Shown in pieces: positions 20,189 through 32,319 of a DNA stretch of 64,000 nt. This stretch comes from Ciceribacter sp. L1K22. GTDB taxonomy: Bacteria > Pseudomonadota > Alphaproteobacteria > Rhizobiales > Rhizobiaceae. The translations under genes and the position numbers were made by a program. Location of the stretch: contig NZ_JAGFPK010000002.1 of the NCBI RefSeq assembly GCF_017599385.1, positions 372,001 to 436,000 on the forward strand, read 5' to 3'. A model generated the notes under the pieces. That model worked only from the letters and a program-made list of their open reading frames with translations, was not told the origin of the DNA and did no database searches. Position 1 is the first letter of the stretch. Each line of letters opens with the position of its first letter.

Positions 20189-21628
20189 ATGAAAATCCTC
20201 TCCGTCGCCTCGGAACTGTTCCCGCTGGTGAAGACCGGTGGTCTCGCCGATGTCACCGGTGCGCTGCCACTGGCACTCAACGACCATGGCGTCGAAGTCC
20301 GCACCCTGCTTCCGGCCTATCCCTCGGTACTGTCAGCGGTTGGAACGACCCGAAAGCTTGTGGATTTGGGCGAGGTGCTAGGCGAACGGGCGACCCTTCT
20401 GTCCGTTTCGTTCATGGGGCTGGACCTTCTCCTGCTGCACGCCCCGGGCTTCTTCAATCGCAAGGGTGGCCCCTATCTCGATCAGGCCGGAAAGGACTAT
20501 CCGGACAACTGGAAGCGTTTTGCAGCACTCGCCCAGACCGGAGCGGAGATCGCAGCCGGCCTCCTGCCCGACTGGCGCCCCGACCTCGTGCATGCCCACG
20601 ACTGGCAAGCTGCACTCACGCCGGTTTACATGCGCTATGCCGAGGCACCCGAAATACCGAGCCTTCTGACGATCCATAACATCGCGTTCCAGGGCCAGTT
20701 TCCCGCCGAGCATTTCGCGGGGCTGCAGCTTCCGCCTCATGCGTTCATGGAAGCGCTGGAATACTATGGCACGATGAGCTTCATGAAGGCCGGCCTGCTG
20801 ACCGCGCATGCGATCAGCACCGTCAGCCCATCCTATGCCGAAGAGATTCTTACGCCGGAATTCGGGATGGGTCTTGAAGGGGTTATCGGAAGCCGCGCGC
20901 AGGATCTCCATGGTATCGTCAACGGTATCGATGCCACAATCTGGAATCCGGCGAGAGACCCGTCGATCGACAGCGGTTACACGTCCGCCTCGCTGAAAAA
21001 GCGAAAAGCAAACCGGACCGCATTGGCGCAGGCCTTTTCGATCGACGATGACGACGGCCCACTGTTTTGCGTCATCTCCCGGCTGACCTGGCAGAAGGGA
21101 ATGGACCTTCTGCCGGACGTGGTCGATCAGATCGTTGCCGATGGCGGGAGACTGGTGGTGCTCGGTTCCGGCGAATTTGGCATCGAGGGCGCTCTGGTCC
21201 ATGCAGCGTCGCGCCATGCGTCACGCGTCGGCGTTAAGATCGGGTATGATGAACCCCTTTCGCACCTGATGCAGGCCGGCAGCGACGCGATCCTGATCCC
21301 GTCCCGCTTCGAACCGTGTGGCCTGACGCAGCTTTATGGACTGCGCTACGGCTGCGTGCCCGTCGTCGCAAGGACGGGTGGCCTCAACGACACGGTTATC
21401 GACGCCAATGAGGCGGCCCTCGCGTCGCAAGCGGCGACAGGCATCCAGTTCTGGCCGGTGACAGTCGAAGGTCTTCGCCAGGCCCTGCGCCGCACGTTCA
21501 GGCTCTACCGAGATGACAAGACGTGGGGGCAGATGCAGAAGGCCGGGATGAAATCCGATGTTTCCTGGGGCCGCAGCGCCGCCCGATATGCAGACCTTTA
21601 TAAAAGCCTCACCTCGAAAGGCCAATGA
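20189..21628 (+). CDS. glgA: Glycogen synthase (ADP-glucose type)
   Basis: A 479-aa GT5 glycosyltransferase adding glucosyl units from ADP-glucose to glycogen. The N-terminal KTGGLADV motif (residues 15-22) binds ADP-glucose. HAHDWQAAL, the C-terminal [12 protein letters not shown], and [17 protein letters not shown] with the conserved Glu-x7-Glu-like region complete the fold. It is placed between glgC and pgm with gaps of 9 and 3 bases, so it is co-translated with the rest of the cluster. Confidence 0.97.
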   Translation: MKILSVASELFPLVKTGGLADVTGALPLALNDHGVEVRTLLPAYPSVLSAVGTTRKLVDLGEVLGERATLLSVSFMGLDLLLLHAPGFFNRKGGPYLDQAGKDYPDNWKRFAALAQTGAEIAAGLLPDWRPDLVHAHDWQAALTPVYMRYAEAPEIPSLLTIHNIAFQGQFPAEHFAGLQLPPHAFMEALEYYGTMSFMKAGLLTAHAISTVSPSYAEEILTPEFGMGLEGVIGSRAQDLHGIVNGIDATIWNPARDPSIDSGYTSASLKKRKANRTALAQAFSIDDDDGPLFCVISRLTWQKGMDLLPDVVDQIVADGGRLVVLGSGEFGIEGALVHAASRHASRVGVKIGYDEPLSHLMQAGSDAILIPSRFEPCGLTQLYGLRYGCVPVVARTGGLNDTVIDANEAALASQAATGIQFWPVTVEGLRQALRRTFRLYRDDKTWGQMQKAGMKSDVSWGRSAARYADLYKSLTSKGQ

Positions 21629-23260
<1,632 letters not shown>

Positions 23261-23270
23261 GGCGAACATC

Positions 23271-25241
23271 GTGACACAGGCGGAGCCGAGACAGGGTGGC
23301 GTCTCGCTGACGAAGACGGGAGCGGATTTCCTCGTCTGGTCGCACCATGCGGAAAATATCGACCTCTGCCTTTTCGACCACACCGGCGAAGACGAGATCG
23401 CCCGTCTGCCGATGCAAAGGACAGGCGGCGATCTCTACCAACTGCATGTCGAAGGCGTGCGTGAGGGTGCGCGCTACGGTTACCGCGCCCATGGGCGGTA
23501 TCAGCCCGATCACGGCTTCTGGTTCGACCCGTCGAAACTGCTGGTCGATCCCTACGCGAAGGAGCTCGACCGGCCGTTCGCGCACGACCGGCGGCTGAGC
23601 GTCTTCGGTGAGGATACCGCCAGTATTGTGCCGAAGGCGATCGTGACGCAGGATCGGCCGGCGAAGGTAGTCATGCCCTTCTTCGGGCCGGGTTCGTTTA
23701 TCTACGAAGTTGGGGTAAAGTCCTTCACCCGCCTCCACCCCGACGTTCCCGAAGCGCAGCGCGGCACGGTCGCCGCCCTCGCCCATCCTGCCGTACTTGC
23801 CCACCTGAAACGGATCGGTGTCGACGCTGTCGAGCTTATGCCGATCGTGGCCTGGATCGACGAACGCCATCTGCCGCCGCTTGGCCTGACAAATGGCTGG
23901 GGCTACAATCCGATCGCCCTGATGGCGATCGATCCCCGGCTTGCACCCGGCGGAGTGAAAGAACTTCGAGACACCGTCGCCGCCCTTCACGCCGAGGGCA
24001 TCGGCGTGATCCTGGATCTGGTTTTCAATCACACTGGTGAAAGCGATCGTCATGGCGCAACGCTGTCGCTGCGCGGCCTCGACAACCTGTCCTGTTATCG
24101 GCACTTGTCCGATAATCCCGGCGTGCTGGTCAATGACACCGGCTGCGGCAATACGCTGGCCTGCGACCACCTCTATATCCGCCGCCTCATCGTCGACTCC
24201 TTGCGCCATTTTGTCCTGAACACAGGCGTCGACGGCTTCCGCTTCGACCTCGGCCCGATCCTGGGTAGGACAGCGACCGGCTTCCACACGTCGTCCCGTA
24301 CACTTCATGCCATCAGCAGCGACGAGGTTCTCAGCGACCGTATCCTGATCGCGGAGCCTTGGGATGTCGGTCCCGGCGGGTACCAGCTCGGCAATTTCCC
24401 GAAACCCTTCCTGGAGTGGAACGACCGCGCCCGCGACACGGTGCGACGCTACTGGCGGGGAGACGCTCACATGACGGGCCAGATCGCCACCGCGCTCGCG
24501 GGTTCATCCGACATCTTCGGCAAAGACGAGCACACAGCCAGCAGGACCGTGAACTTCGTGGCCGCCCACGACGGCTTCACGCTTCTGGATCTTGTCTCCC
24601 ACAGCCACAAGCGCAACGGCAAGAACGGCGAGGACAACAGGGACGGCCATGACGAAAACTTCTCATGGAACAACGGCGTCGAAGGGGAAACACAGGACAG
24701 GGCCGTACGCAACAACAGGATCAGGGACGTAGCCGCTCTACTGTCGACGCTGTTCGCCAGCCGAGGCACGATCATGCTGACCGCCGGCGACGAATTCGGC
24801 CGCACTCAGCACGGCAACAACAATGCCTATTGCCAGGATAACGAGATGACTTGGCTGGATTGGCAACATGCCGATCAGAGCCTGATTGACCACACGGCTT
24901 TTCTTTCCGCACTCCGCAAACGCTTTGACGTCTTCGCGGGTACGGACTTTTTTTCAGGCAACGCGGATGTCGAATGGCTGACGGCAGAGGGTACCGCGAT
25001 GAGTGTGGCGGATTGGGAAGCGGCGGAGGGTTCGCTCCTGACCATGATACTCGCCACCGGTGACACGGAGAGGTCGAAGCCGGCACGCCTGGCGGTCGTT
25101 TTCAATCGCAGCCACGATACCCTCGACGTCCAGCTGCCATCGTCGGCGACGACGAAAAAGTGGCGAAAGCTCCCGTCCGAACGGGCATCCGCCGCATTCC
25201 GAATCAAACCTCGAAGCGTCGAATTCTTCGTCGAGCAGTAA
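23271..25241 (+). CDS. glgX: Glycogen debranching enzyme (isoamylase type)
   Basis: A 656-aa GH13 isoamylase that removes the short branches left by GlgP. It starts at GTG 23271, 10 bases after the pgm stop, with GAGG just upstream. The N-terminal CBM48 region is followed by VFNHTGES, the nucleophile Asp326 in GFRFDLGP, the acid/base Glu362 in IAEPWDVG, and NFVAAHDGFTLLDLVS with the third carboxylate. The HKRNGKNGEDNRDGHDENFSWN region is typical of GlgX. It is the last gene of the glycogen operon; no clear terminator follows. Confidence 0.95.
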   Translation: MTQAEPRQGGVSLTKTGADFLVWSHHAENIDLCLFDHTGEDEIARLPMQRTGGDLYQLHVEGVREGARYGYRAHGRYQPDHGFWFDPSKLLVDPYAKELDRPFAHDRRLSVFGEDTASIVPKAIVTQDRPAKVVMPFFGPGSFIYEVGVKSFTRLHPDVPEAQRGTVAALAHPAVLAHLKRIGVDAVELMPIVAWIDERHLPPLGLTNGWGYNPIALMAIDPRLAPGGVKELRDTVAALHAEGIGVILDLVFNHTGESDRHGATLSLRGLDNLSCYRHLSDNPGVLVNDTGCGNTLACDHLYIRRLIVDSLRHFVLNTGVDGFRFDLGPILGRTATGFHTSSRTLHAISSDEVLSDRILIAEPWDVGPGGYQLGNFPKPFLEWNDRARDTVRRYWRGDAHMTGQIATALAGSSDIFGKDEHTASRTVNFVAAHDGFTLLDLVSHSHKRNGKNGEDNRDGHDENFSWNNGVEGETQDRAVRNNRIRDVAALLSTLFASRGTIMLTAGDEFGRTQHGNNNAYCQDNEMTWLDWQHADQSLIDHTAFLSALRKRFDVFAGTDFFSGNADVEWLTAEGTAMSVADWEAAEGSLLTMILATGDTERSKPARLAVVFNRSHDTLDVQLPSSATTKKWRKLPSERASAAFRIKPRSVEFFVEQ

Positions 25242-25333
25242 CGATTTCATGACCTTGCCGCCAGCGCGTGATATTCCTCCGCGTTGATGTCTCCTATAAG
25301 CTTTCAGTGTGTTTGGTTCGCAAGTGAGGTGAG

Positions 25334-25816
25334 ATGGCGCGCGAAATTTCCTTGGTCGAGGTCGAATCCCTCGTCGGACAGGAGATCGGCCTGTCGAAAT
25401 GGATCACCGTCGACCAGACCATGATCGATGCTTTCGCGGCCGCGACGGACGATCACCAGTTCATTCACGTCAACCCGGAAAGGGCACTGGCCGAATCTCC
25501 ATTTGGTGGAACCATCGCGCACGGTTTCCTATCGCTCTCGCTTTTGTCGGCGATGAACTACGATGCCCTGCCGAAAATCCGCGAACAGACAATGGGGATA
25601 AACTACGGCTTCGATCGCGTCCGCTTCATGTCACCGGTCAAGAGCGGCAAACGCATCCGGGGGCACTTCGTGCTGGCCGACGCCCGCTTCCGCGGAGCCG
25701 GAATGCTGATGACCACCTACGAGGTATCCGTCGAGATCGAGGGCGAGCGAAAGCCGGCTTTGACGGCAACATGGATCACCATCGTTCAATTCGATCCCAA
25801 GGATCGGCCTCTGTAG
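25334..25816 (+). CDS. MaoC-family (R)-specific enoyl-CoA hydratase-like protein
   Basis: A 160-aa hot-dog-fold protein. The hydratase motif appears as ATDDHQFIHVNPERA, with the Asp and His normally used to activate water, followed by FGGTIAHGFLSLSLL. Such proteins hydrate trans-2-enoyl-CoA or related CoA thioesters; the acyl chain here is unknown. A good ribosome-binding site (GTGAGGTGAG) precedes ATG 25334. It lies 92 bp after glgX and 8 bp before the DUF2332 gene, so it is more likely paired with the latter. Confidence 0.88.
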   Translation: MAREISLVEVESLVGQEIGLSKWITVDQTMIDAFAAATDDHQFIHVNPERALAESPFGGTIAHGFLSLSLLSAMNYDALPKIREQTMGINYGFDRVRFMSPVKSGKRIRGHFVLADARFRGAGMLMTTYEVSVEIEGERKPALTATWITIVQFDPKDRPL

Positions 25817-25824
25817 AGGACAGT

Positions 25825-26877
25825 ATGACGAACGAAGCTGATATCCGGGTGTCTTTTGTCCGCCAGGCCGAAGCCTGCGAAACACTTGGTTCGGCCTTTA
25901 CCGGCCGCTTGTGTCGGATTGCCGCGCATCGGATGGGTCAGGATAGCGCGGTGGAGCGGGTCATCCTCGAATGGCAGGGCAATCCGACCGGCACCGGCGA
26001 CGCTCTTGCCCTTCGCCTCGCGGGAGCGCTGCATGCGCTGGTGCTATCAGAATCTGATGACGGTCTTGCAGCCGTCTATCCGCCGGAAACATCTTCCGAC
26101 GAGGCATTGTGGCAAGCTTGTCGAAACGCCTTCGTTCTGCATGAAAGCTTTATCCTGGACCGGTTGAAATCCGCTCCCCAGACAAACGAGGTTCGCAGGT
26201 CATCGGCCCTGTTGCCAGCGTTTCTCACGATCGCGGACCGCTGCGACAAACCGCTCGTGCTGTCCGAGGTCGGCGCAAGTGCAGGCCTCAATCTCCGCTG
26301 GGATCGCTATGCCTACCGGCTCGGGGATTTTGCCTGGGGGAATGACAGCAGCGTCGTTCTCGCCCCGGACTGGGAGGGGAAACCGCCACCTCGAGCGCAG
26401 GTATCGGTTGCGGGGAGAGCCGGCTGCGACCTCAACCCACTCGACCCGGCCTCGCCCGACGATTGCCTTCGCCTCACCTCGTACATCTGGGCGGACCAGC
26501 AGGACCGGCTGGATCGCACCCGCGCGGCATTGGCGATCGCCCGGCAGGATGGGCTGAAAGTGGAACGCGCCGACGCAGTCGACTGGCTGGAATCCAGGCT
26601 GCGAAGAGATCACGCTGGCCAATGCCACGTCGTCTACCACACGATCGCATGGCAATACCTGCCGGCGGAACTCAAGCAGAAAGGCGAGGCATTGATCGCC
26701 GCCGCCGGCGCAAGGGCGACGGAACGCGCGCCGCTGGCCCGCCTGCAGGTCGAGGCTGACGGAGAGCCGGATGGCGCATCGATCAGCCTTCAACTCTGGC
26801 CAACCGGCGAGAAACACGAAATCGGCCGTGCCGATTTCCACGGGCGATGGATCAAATGGAAAGGCTGGCCGACCTGA
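25825..26877 (+). CDS. DUF2332 family protein
   Basis: A 350-aa protein of unknown function. The recognised features are an N-terminal helical half (VSFVRQAEACETLGSAFTGRLC), then LVLSEVGASAGLNLRWDRYAY, VSVAGRAGCDLNPLDPAS and RLTSYIWADQQDRLDRTRAAL, all characteristic of DUF2332. The EVGASAGLNL block resembles the S-adenosylmethionine-binding glycine motif of Rossmann methyltransferases, which is suggestive only. ATG 25825 with AGAGGA upstream was chosen because the longer frame overlaps the MaoC gene. It converges on the sox operon. Confidence 0.8.
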   Translation: MTNEADIRVSFVRQAEACETLGSAFTGRLCRIAAHRMGQDSAVERVILEWQGNPTGTGDALALRLAGALHALVLSESDDGLAAVYPPETSSDEALWQACRNAFVLHESFILDRLKSAPQTNEVRRSSALLPAFLTIADRCDKPLVLSEVGASAGLNLRWDRYAYRLGDFAWGNDSSVVLAPDWEGKPPPRAQVSVAGRAGCDLNPLDPASPDDCLRLTSYIWADQQDRLDRTRAALAIARQDGLKVERADAVDWLESRLRRDHAGQCHVVYHTIAWQYLPAELKQKGEALIAAAGARATERAPLARLQVEADGEPDGASISLQLWPTGEKHEIGRADFHGRWIKWKGWPT

Positions 26878-26893
26878 TCGGCTAGCCTCATTT

Positions 26894-27442
26894 TCAATGT
26901 GCCTCTTCGGCAGCCTCGTTCAGAAGGCCGAATGCATAATCGGCAAAGGACCGCCAGCACTCGACGCGGAACGTCTCCTCATCGACACGGTAGAGCACGA
27001 TTTCGATCTTGCCGAAAATCGTGCGCGACACGGCACCGACCGGAAAGGCCGCGAGCGACAGGTCCTGCGGGCAGCCCGCGTTGAGAACTGCTTCGGCTGA
27101 CGGGCCGGACACCAGGATCGCGGAGTTGCGATGGGAGACGTCGGTCGCCGAATGAACGACGCCCGACGCCGTACAGGCGCCCATCAGATCGCCACCCGTC
27201 TCGTCGATCAAAAGCCATTCGTCGGGACCCAGCCAGAAAGCCAGCCGGCCCTTGGCTGCCGCGGACGTCTTCGGCTTCACTGGCAGCTTCACGCCGATCG
27301 ACTTGGAAAGAGCCGCCACCTCGCCGTCGCGGGCGCGCAGCGACACGCGGGAAGCGGGTTCCGCCGGCGTGATACGCACCGTAGCCGAGCCGCCGCGACG
27401 GCCCTGCAGGACGGGTTTCCGGACTGCGATCTGGTCAGCCAT
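26894..27442 (-). CDS. soxG: Sarcosine oxidase, gamma subunit
   Basis: This 182-aa protein is the smallest folded subunit of heterotetrameric sarcosine oxidase, a structural partner of the alpha subunit with homology to the T-protein fold. KTSAAAKGRLAFWLGPDEWLL and TDVSHRNSAILVSGPSAEAVLNAGCPQDL are family blocks. It is the last gene of soxBDAG; its start overlaps the end of soxA by 8 bases, so translation is coupled. The final segment ECWRSFADYAFGLLNEAAEE matches the usual C-terminus. Confidence 0.94.
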   Translation of the reverse strand: MADQIAVRKPVLQGRRGGSATVRITPAEPASRVSLRARDGEVAALSKSIGVKLPVKPKTSAAAKGRLAFWLGPDEWLLIDETGGDLMGACTASGVVHSATDVSHRNSAILVSGPSAEAVLNAGCPQDLSLAAFPVGAVSRTIFGKIEIVLYRVDEETFRVECWRSFADYAFGLLNEAAEEAH

Positions 27443-30428
27443 GGATGCGGCCTCCTTCCTTGTCGTAGAAGACGGTATCGGTCACCTCGACGGCAACCGT
27501 CTTGTCTTTCATCGGCACGAATAGTGTTTCGCCCATCCGTGCGCGACCACCCGCGATCATCGCGATCGCGATCGGCTGGCCAAGTACCTCCGACCAATAG
27601 GAGGAGGTTACGTGGCCGAGCATGGTCATTGGCTTCGGCTGGTTCGGATCGGCGACGATCTGCGCACCCTCGATGAGCACAGACTTGCCGTCCTTGCTCC
27701 TGAGGCCAACCAGTTGCTTGCGACCCTCGCGAACGAGGTCGGGACGCTTCAGTCCGCGAATACCGACGAAATCGGCCTTTTTCTTGGAGACCGCCCAGCC
27801 GTAGCCGGCATCGTCAGGCGTCAGCGTACCGTCTGTATCCTGGCCGACGATGATATAGCCTTTCTCGGCGCGCAGCACGTGCATGGTTTCCGTGCCATAT
27901 TGGCAAGCACCCAGGCTTTCGGCCCGCGTCCACACCTGTTCGTAGACCGAAGCTCCAAAATCGGCCGGCACGTTGATTTCGTAGCCGAGTTCGCCGGTGA
28001 ACGAGACGCGGAAGAGTCGTGTCGGGACGCCGCAGAATTTGCCCTCGGCCACGCTCATGTGCGGGAAGGCTTCGTTGGAGATATCGATGCCTTCGACGAA
28101 CGGCGCGATGATGTCGCGCGCCTTCGGCCCCTGCACGGCAATCACTGCCCATTGCTCGGTCGTGGACGTGAGCCAGACCTTGAGTTCCGGGAACTCGGTC
28201 TGGAGATAGTCCTCCATGTGATGCAGCACGCGCGGCGCGCCGCCGGTCGTGGTCGTCACGTGGAAGCGGTCCTCGGCCAGACGCCCGACAACGCCGTCGT
28301 CATAGACGAAGCCATCTTCGCGGGTCATGATACCGTAGCGGCATTTACCGGGCTTCAGCGTGTCCCATGCATTGGTATACATCAGGTTCAGGAACTTCGC
28401 CGCGTCCGGACCGACCACCTCGATCTTGCCGAGGGTGGACGCATCGAAGACGCCGGCGATCTCGCGAACCGTCTTGCATTCGCGATTGACGGCAGTGTGC
28501 ATGTCCTCGCCCGGCTTCGGATAGTACCAGGCACGCTTCCAGTTTCCGACATCCTCGAAGTCCGCCCCGGCCGCCACTTCAAGGGCGTGGAGCGGCGTTT
28601 TGCGGGTCGGATCGAAGAGATCGCCACGCGAGTGGTTGATGAGCGTGCCGAAGGTCACCGGCGTATAGGGCGCGCGGAAGGTCGTGAGACCCACCTGCGG
28701 GATTTCCTTGCCGAGCATCTCCGCCGCGATCGCGAGACCATGCATGTTCGACAGCTTGCCCTGGTCGGATGCCATGCCGTTCGTGGTGAAACGCTTGATG
28801 TGCTCGATCGAGTGCATGCCTTCGCGCACAGCCAGACGGATGTCCTTGGCGCAGACGTCGTGCTGGAAGTCGATGAAAGCCTTCACGGCATCGTCCGGAC
28901 CGGCACCCTCGGCCGCGCCGATCATACCGCCTGTCCAGGCATATGCATTGGCGCCGGAGAGCTTGGTAACGGATGCACCCGTGGCACCAGCAGAGGCGGC
29001 CATCGCGGAGCCCGCCGCAGACGCCTCGTCCAGAACAGCCTGCAGGTCGTCCGTACCGTTGCAGGCGCCGACGCAAATGCTGTCCTGAGCGTAGATGTCA
29101 GGCAGGAAGCGCTGGGTCGCGGCATCGAATTTCAGCTTGCCACGCGATTGCGAGAACAGATGGACCGACGGTGTCCAGCCGGCGGAAATCAGCAGCGCAT
29201 CGACCTCGATCGTGCGCGCCGAACCGCCACCGTTGCGCTGGACCTTGATCGACTTGACCCGAAGGCGGCCCGAGGTATCGACGACGGAGTGACCGGTCAG
29301 GACCTCGATGCCGAGCGACCGGGCTTGTGCCAGAACATCCGCGCCCGGCGCTTCACGGCAATCGACGATCACGGGGACGGAGACGCCGGCCTTTTTGAGA
29401 TCGATAGCCGCTTCGTAAGCCGAATCGTGCGCCGTGTAGACGCCGACCTTGGCACCGACGGAGACTCCGAAATGGTTGAGATAAGTCCGGCCGGCGGCTG
29501 CGAGCAGGATGCCGGGACGGTCGTTGTTCGCGAACACCATGTGGCGTTCGATCGCGCCTGTCGCCAGAATGACCTTCTTCGCGCGAACCTGCCAGAGGCG
29601 CTCGCGCGGCTGGTTCTTCTCCGGCTTCGCCAGGTGATCGGTGACACGCTCAGCCAGAGCCACGAAATTGTGGTTGTAGTAGCCGAACGCGGTCGTTCGG
29701 TTCAGCACGGTGACATTGGGCATCGCGGCCAGTTTTGCAGCGGTGGCCTGTGCCCAGTCGTAGCCGTTCTGGCCATCGACCATCGCGCCGATATCGTGGT
29801 GGAAGGCTCCACCCATTTCCGGCTGCTCGTCGCAGATGAACACCTTGGATCCGGCCTCGGCGGCAGCAAGAGCGGCCGCGAGACCAGCAGCCCCGCCGCC
29901 GACGACCAATACGTCGCAATGGGCGTAGCGGTTGGCATAATGATCCGGATCCGGCTCCTTCGGCGCGACACCGAGACCGGCGGCGCGGCGGATGAAGGGC
30001 TCATAAAGCTTGTGCCACGCAGCCTTCGGCCACATGAAGGTCTTGTAGTAGAAGCCGGCGGCGAAGAACATCGAGAAGGCGTCGTTGATCGCGCCAATGT
30101 CGAGCGACAGCGACGGCCAGCGGTTCTGCGACGTCGTGATCATGCCGTCGAAGACTTCCTGCACCGGCGCGCGCACGTTCGGCTGGCGACGCGCGGCATC
30201 GCGCGACACATCCAGCAGCGCGTTCGGCTCTTCCGGACCCGCCGTCAGGATGCCGCGCGGCCGATGATATTTGAAAGAGCGACCGGTGAGATGAACGCCG
30301 TTGGCGATCAGCGCCGAGGCAACGGTATCGCCCTCGATCGCCGTGTAACTGGTGCCGTCGAAGGTAAAGCGCGCGGTTCTGGCCGGCGTCAGGCGACCCT
30401 TGCCGGGAATACGATTGGCTCCGCTCAT
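27435..30428 (-). CDS. soxA: Sarcosine oxidase, alpha subunit
   Basis: A 997-aa subunit. The enzyme oxidatively demethylates sarcosine to glycine and H2O2 and passes the one-carbon unit to tetrahydrofolate. The N-terminus has a ferredoxin-like domain lacking cluster cysteines (FTFDGTSYTAIEGDTVASAL). A dinucleotide-binding domain follows (VLVVGGGAAGLAAALAAAEAG, near residue 170) for NAD+. The C-terminal ~400 residues are a glycine-cleavage T-protein domain (CRYGIMTREDGFVYDDGVVGRL) that binds folate. It overlaps soxD by ATGA and soxG by 8 bases. A long antisense frame covers this gene and is an artefact of codon bias. Confidence 0.97.
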   Translation of the reverse strand: MSGANRIPGKGRLTPARTARFTFDGTSYTAIEGDTVASALIANGVHLTGRSFKYHRPRGILTAGPEEPNALLDVSRDAARRQPNVRAPVQEVFDGMITTSQNRWPSLSLDIGAINDAFSMFFAAGFYYKTFMWPKAAWHKLYEPFIRRAAGLGVAPKEPDPDHYANRYAHCDVLVVGGGAAGLAAALAAAEAGSKVFICDEQPEMGGAFHHDIGAMVDGQNGYDWAQATAAKLAAMPNVTVLNRTTAFGYYNHNFVALAERVTDHLAKPEKNQPRERLWQVRAKKVILATGAIERHMVFANNDRPGILLAAAGRTYLNHFGVSVGAKVGVYTAHDSAYEAAIDLKKAGVSVPVIVDCREAPGADVLAQARSLGIEVLTGHSVVDTSGRLRVKSIKVQRNGGGSARTIEVDALLISAGWTPSVHLFSQSRGKLKFDAATQRFLPDIYAQDSICVGACNGTDDLQAVLDEASAAGSAMAASAGATGASVTKLSGANAYAWTGGMIGAAEGAGPDDAVKAFIDFQHDVCAKDIRLAVREGMHSIEHIKRFTTNGMASDQGKLSNMHGLAIAAEMLGKEIPQVGLTTFRAPYTPVTFGTLINHSRGDLFDPTRKTPLHALEVAAGADFEDVGNWKRAWYYPKPGEDMHTAVNRECKTVREIAGVFDASTLGKIEVVGPDAAKFLNLMYTNAWDTLKPGKCRYGIMTREDGFVYDDGVVGRLAEDRFHVTTTTGGAPRVLHHMEDYLQTEFPELKVWLTSTTEQWAVIAVQGPKARDIIAPFVEGIDISNEAFPHMSVAEGKFCGVPTRLFRVSFTGELGYEINVPADFGASVYEQVWTRAESLGACQYGTETMHVLRAEKGYIIVGQDTDGTLTPDDAGYGWAVSKKKADFVGIRGLKRPDLVREGRKQLVGLRSKDGKSVLIEGAQIVADPNQPKPMTMLGHVTSSYWSEVLGQPIAIAMIAGGRARMGETLFVPMKDKTVAVEVTDTVFYDKEGGRIHG

Positions 30429-30745
30429 TTCGTCGCTCCCGTTACGACACCCGCAGCAGCGAGCCGTTCAGCGTCAGGCATCGGCTCTCCGGCCTTGTAA
30501 GTGAAGTGGATCTTGTCGCTGACGGTATCGCGGGCCGCATTGAAGAACCGGCCGCAGCCATGAATATGGCGCCAGCGTTCGAAGATCAGGCCCTTCGGGT
30601 TGTCGCGGAGGAAGAAATAGTCTGCGAATTCGGTATCCGAGATTTCGGCAATATTCGTTGGGCGCGCGATGTGCGCCTCTCCGGCTCCGCGGAATTCGAG
30701 CTCGGAGCGCTCTTCCTCGCAATACGGACATCTAATCAGGAACAT
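30425..30745 (-). CDS. soxD: Sarcosine oxidase, delta subunit (zinc-binding)
   Basis: A 106-aa subunit that coordinates structural zinc. CPYCEEERSELEF supplies two cysteines (residues 6 and 9), and the RHIHGCGRFFNAARDT segment supplies the His and third Cys; all ligands are present. It lies between soxB (19-base gap) and soxA (4-base overlap), the standard order. The length is usual for the family. Confidence 0.96.
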   Translation of the reverse strand: MFLIRCPYCEEERSELEFRGAGEAHIARPTNIAEISDTEFADYFFLRDNPKGLIFERWRHIHGCGRFFNAARDTVSDKIHFTYKAGEPMPDAERLAAAGVVTGATK

Positions 30746-30764
30746 CTTGTGTATCTTCCTTCAA

Positions 30765-32018
30765 TCAGTGCGCAACGGCCGCCGCGGCGGCTTCGTCGAT
30801 CAGTCTGCCGGTCTCGAAGCGCTTCAGCGTCAACCCTTCGGCAAGGCGATGCGGCTCTCCACGGGCGATAAGATGGGCAAAGAGATGCGCGGAACCGGGC
30901 GTCGCCTTGAAGCCACCGGTGCCCCAGCCTGCGTTGACGAACAGGTTCGGAACCGGTGTGACGCTCTGGATGGCGGAACGATCCGGCGTGTTGTCGGTGA
31001 TACCGCCCCACTGGCGCATCATCTTGACGCGACGGAACATCGGGAACAGCTCGCAGATGGCGTCAAGCGTGTGCGTGATGATCTGCAGGCCGCCGGTCTG
31101 CGAATAGGAATTGTATTGATCGGTACCGGCACCGATGACGAACTCGCCCTTGTCCGACTGCGAAATGTAGGCATGAACCGAATTCGACATCACGACGCAT
31201 GGGAAGATCGGCTTCATCGGCTCGGACACCAAAGCCTGCAACGGGTTGGAATGCAGCGGCAGCTTGACGTCCGCCATCTCCATGATCATCGAGTTGTGGC
31301 CGGAGGCCGACACGCCGATCTTCTTGGCGCCGATGAAACCCTTGCTGGTTTCCACACCGGTCACCTCGCCATTCGGCCCGCGACGGATCGCCTTGACCTC
31401 GCAGTTCTGGATGATGTGCACGCCCCGGTCGGATGCCGCGCGGGCATATCCCCAGGCAACGGCATCGTGACGGGCCGTTCCACCGCGGCGCTGCAGAGCG
31501 GCACCGTTGATCGGATAACGTGCCGATTTCGAGATATCGAGAACCGGCACGAAGTCCTTCGCCTGCTCCGGCGTCAGCCATTCGTTGTCGATGCCGTAAA
31601 GATTGTTGGCGTGGACATGTCGCATGAACGACTGCTTGTCGTGGATGTTGTGCGACAGCATCATAACACCGCGCGGGGAGTACATGACGTTGTAGTTCAA
31701 TTCCTGCGACAGGTTTTCCCAGAGCTTCAGCGAATGCTCGTAGATGTCCATGCTCTCTTCGTAGAGATAGTTGGACCGGATGATCGTCGTGTTTCGGCCG
31801 GTATTGCCGCCGCCAATCCAACCCTTTTCGAGAACGGCCACATTGGTGATGCCGTGTTCCTTGGCGAGATAATAGGCCGCCCCCAGGCCATGGCCACCGC
31901 CGCCGATGATGATCACGTCGTAGGACGACCGCGGCTCGGGCGAAGCCCACTGGGCTCCCCAGCCCTTGTGGGCGCGCAGTGCCTCCCGCGCCACGGCAAA
32001 AACCGAATATTTGCGCAT
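30765..32018 (-). CDS. soxB: Sarcosine oxidase, beta subunit
   Basis: A 417-aa flavin subunit carrying FAD and covalent FMN, where sarcosine is oxidised. The Rossmann FAD motif is [20 protein letters not shown] at about residues 32-51. [17 protein letters not shown] probably holds the FMN-linked histidine. The frame is open 32 codons further upstream, but [14 protein letters not shown] is the family N-terminus and AGGAG lies about 12 bases before it. It is the first gene of the operon, divergent from rpsU. Unlike some rhizobia, no glyA, purU or folD lies next to it within the window. Confidence 0.96.
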   Translation of the reverse strand: MRKYSVFAVAREALRAHKGWGAQWASPEPRSSYDVIIIGGGGHGLGAAYYLAKEHGITNVAVLEKGWIGGGNTGRNTTIIRSNYLYEESMDIYEHSLKLWENLSQELNYNVMYSPRGVMMLSHNIHDKQSFMRHVHANNLYGIDNEWLTPEQAKDFVPVLDISKSARYPINGAALQRRGGTARHDAVAWGYARAASDRGVHIIQNCEVKAIRRGPNGEVTGVETSKGFIGAKKIGVSASGHNSMIMEMADVKLPLHSNPLQALVSEPMKPIFPCVVMSNSVHAYISQSDKGEFVIGAGTDQYNSYSQTGGLQIITHTLDAICELFPMFRRVKMMRQWGGITDNTPDRSAIQSVTPVPNLFVNAGWGTGGFKATPGSAHLFAHLIARGEPHRLAEGLTLKRFETGRLIDEAAAAAVAH

Positions 32019-32319
32019 TCGCCTTATAACTCCTGTGGTTTCGGCACTTGGGTATGTCGATAGCAGTCGCAAATCAAGCAGTGTCGCGAAGTCCGTTTTG
32101 CGACTCATTGCCACCCGCTTTCGACACCGAGGGAAAAACCGGCGCTCCGCTGTATTTTTTTCGTTTGGCCGCCGCCGGCATCTGGACTTGACCCTGCTGA
32201 TCTGCTATCCCGCCTGCCAAATCGTGGGCAGGAATGTCTCGCGAGCGGAATTTATTGATACATCCGTCTGTCGCCATTGTGACACGGAATTGCAACCAAC
32301 CAAAGGAACGGGATTAGAC
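32019..32319. other. Divergent intergenic region between soxB and rpsU
   Basis: It must hold both promoters and the rpsU leader. It contains a T-rich run (ATTTTTTTCG near 32154) and GC-rich segments, but I cannot see a convincing -35/-10 pair, riboswitch or dyad. Confidence 0.5.

Noticed and set aside
27612-30500. A 962-codon open frame antisense to soxA
   Set aside because: It lies entirely over a well-conserved soxA (and soxD end), has Arg/Asp/His-rich low-information sequence, and is what high-GC codon bias produces on the opposite strand.
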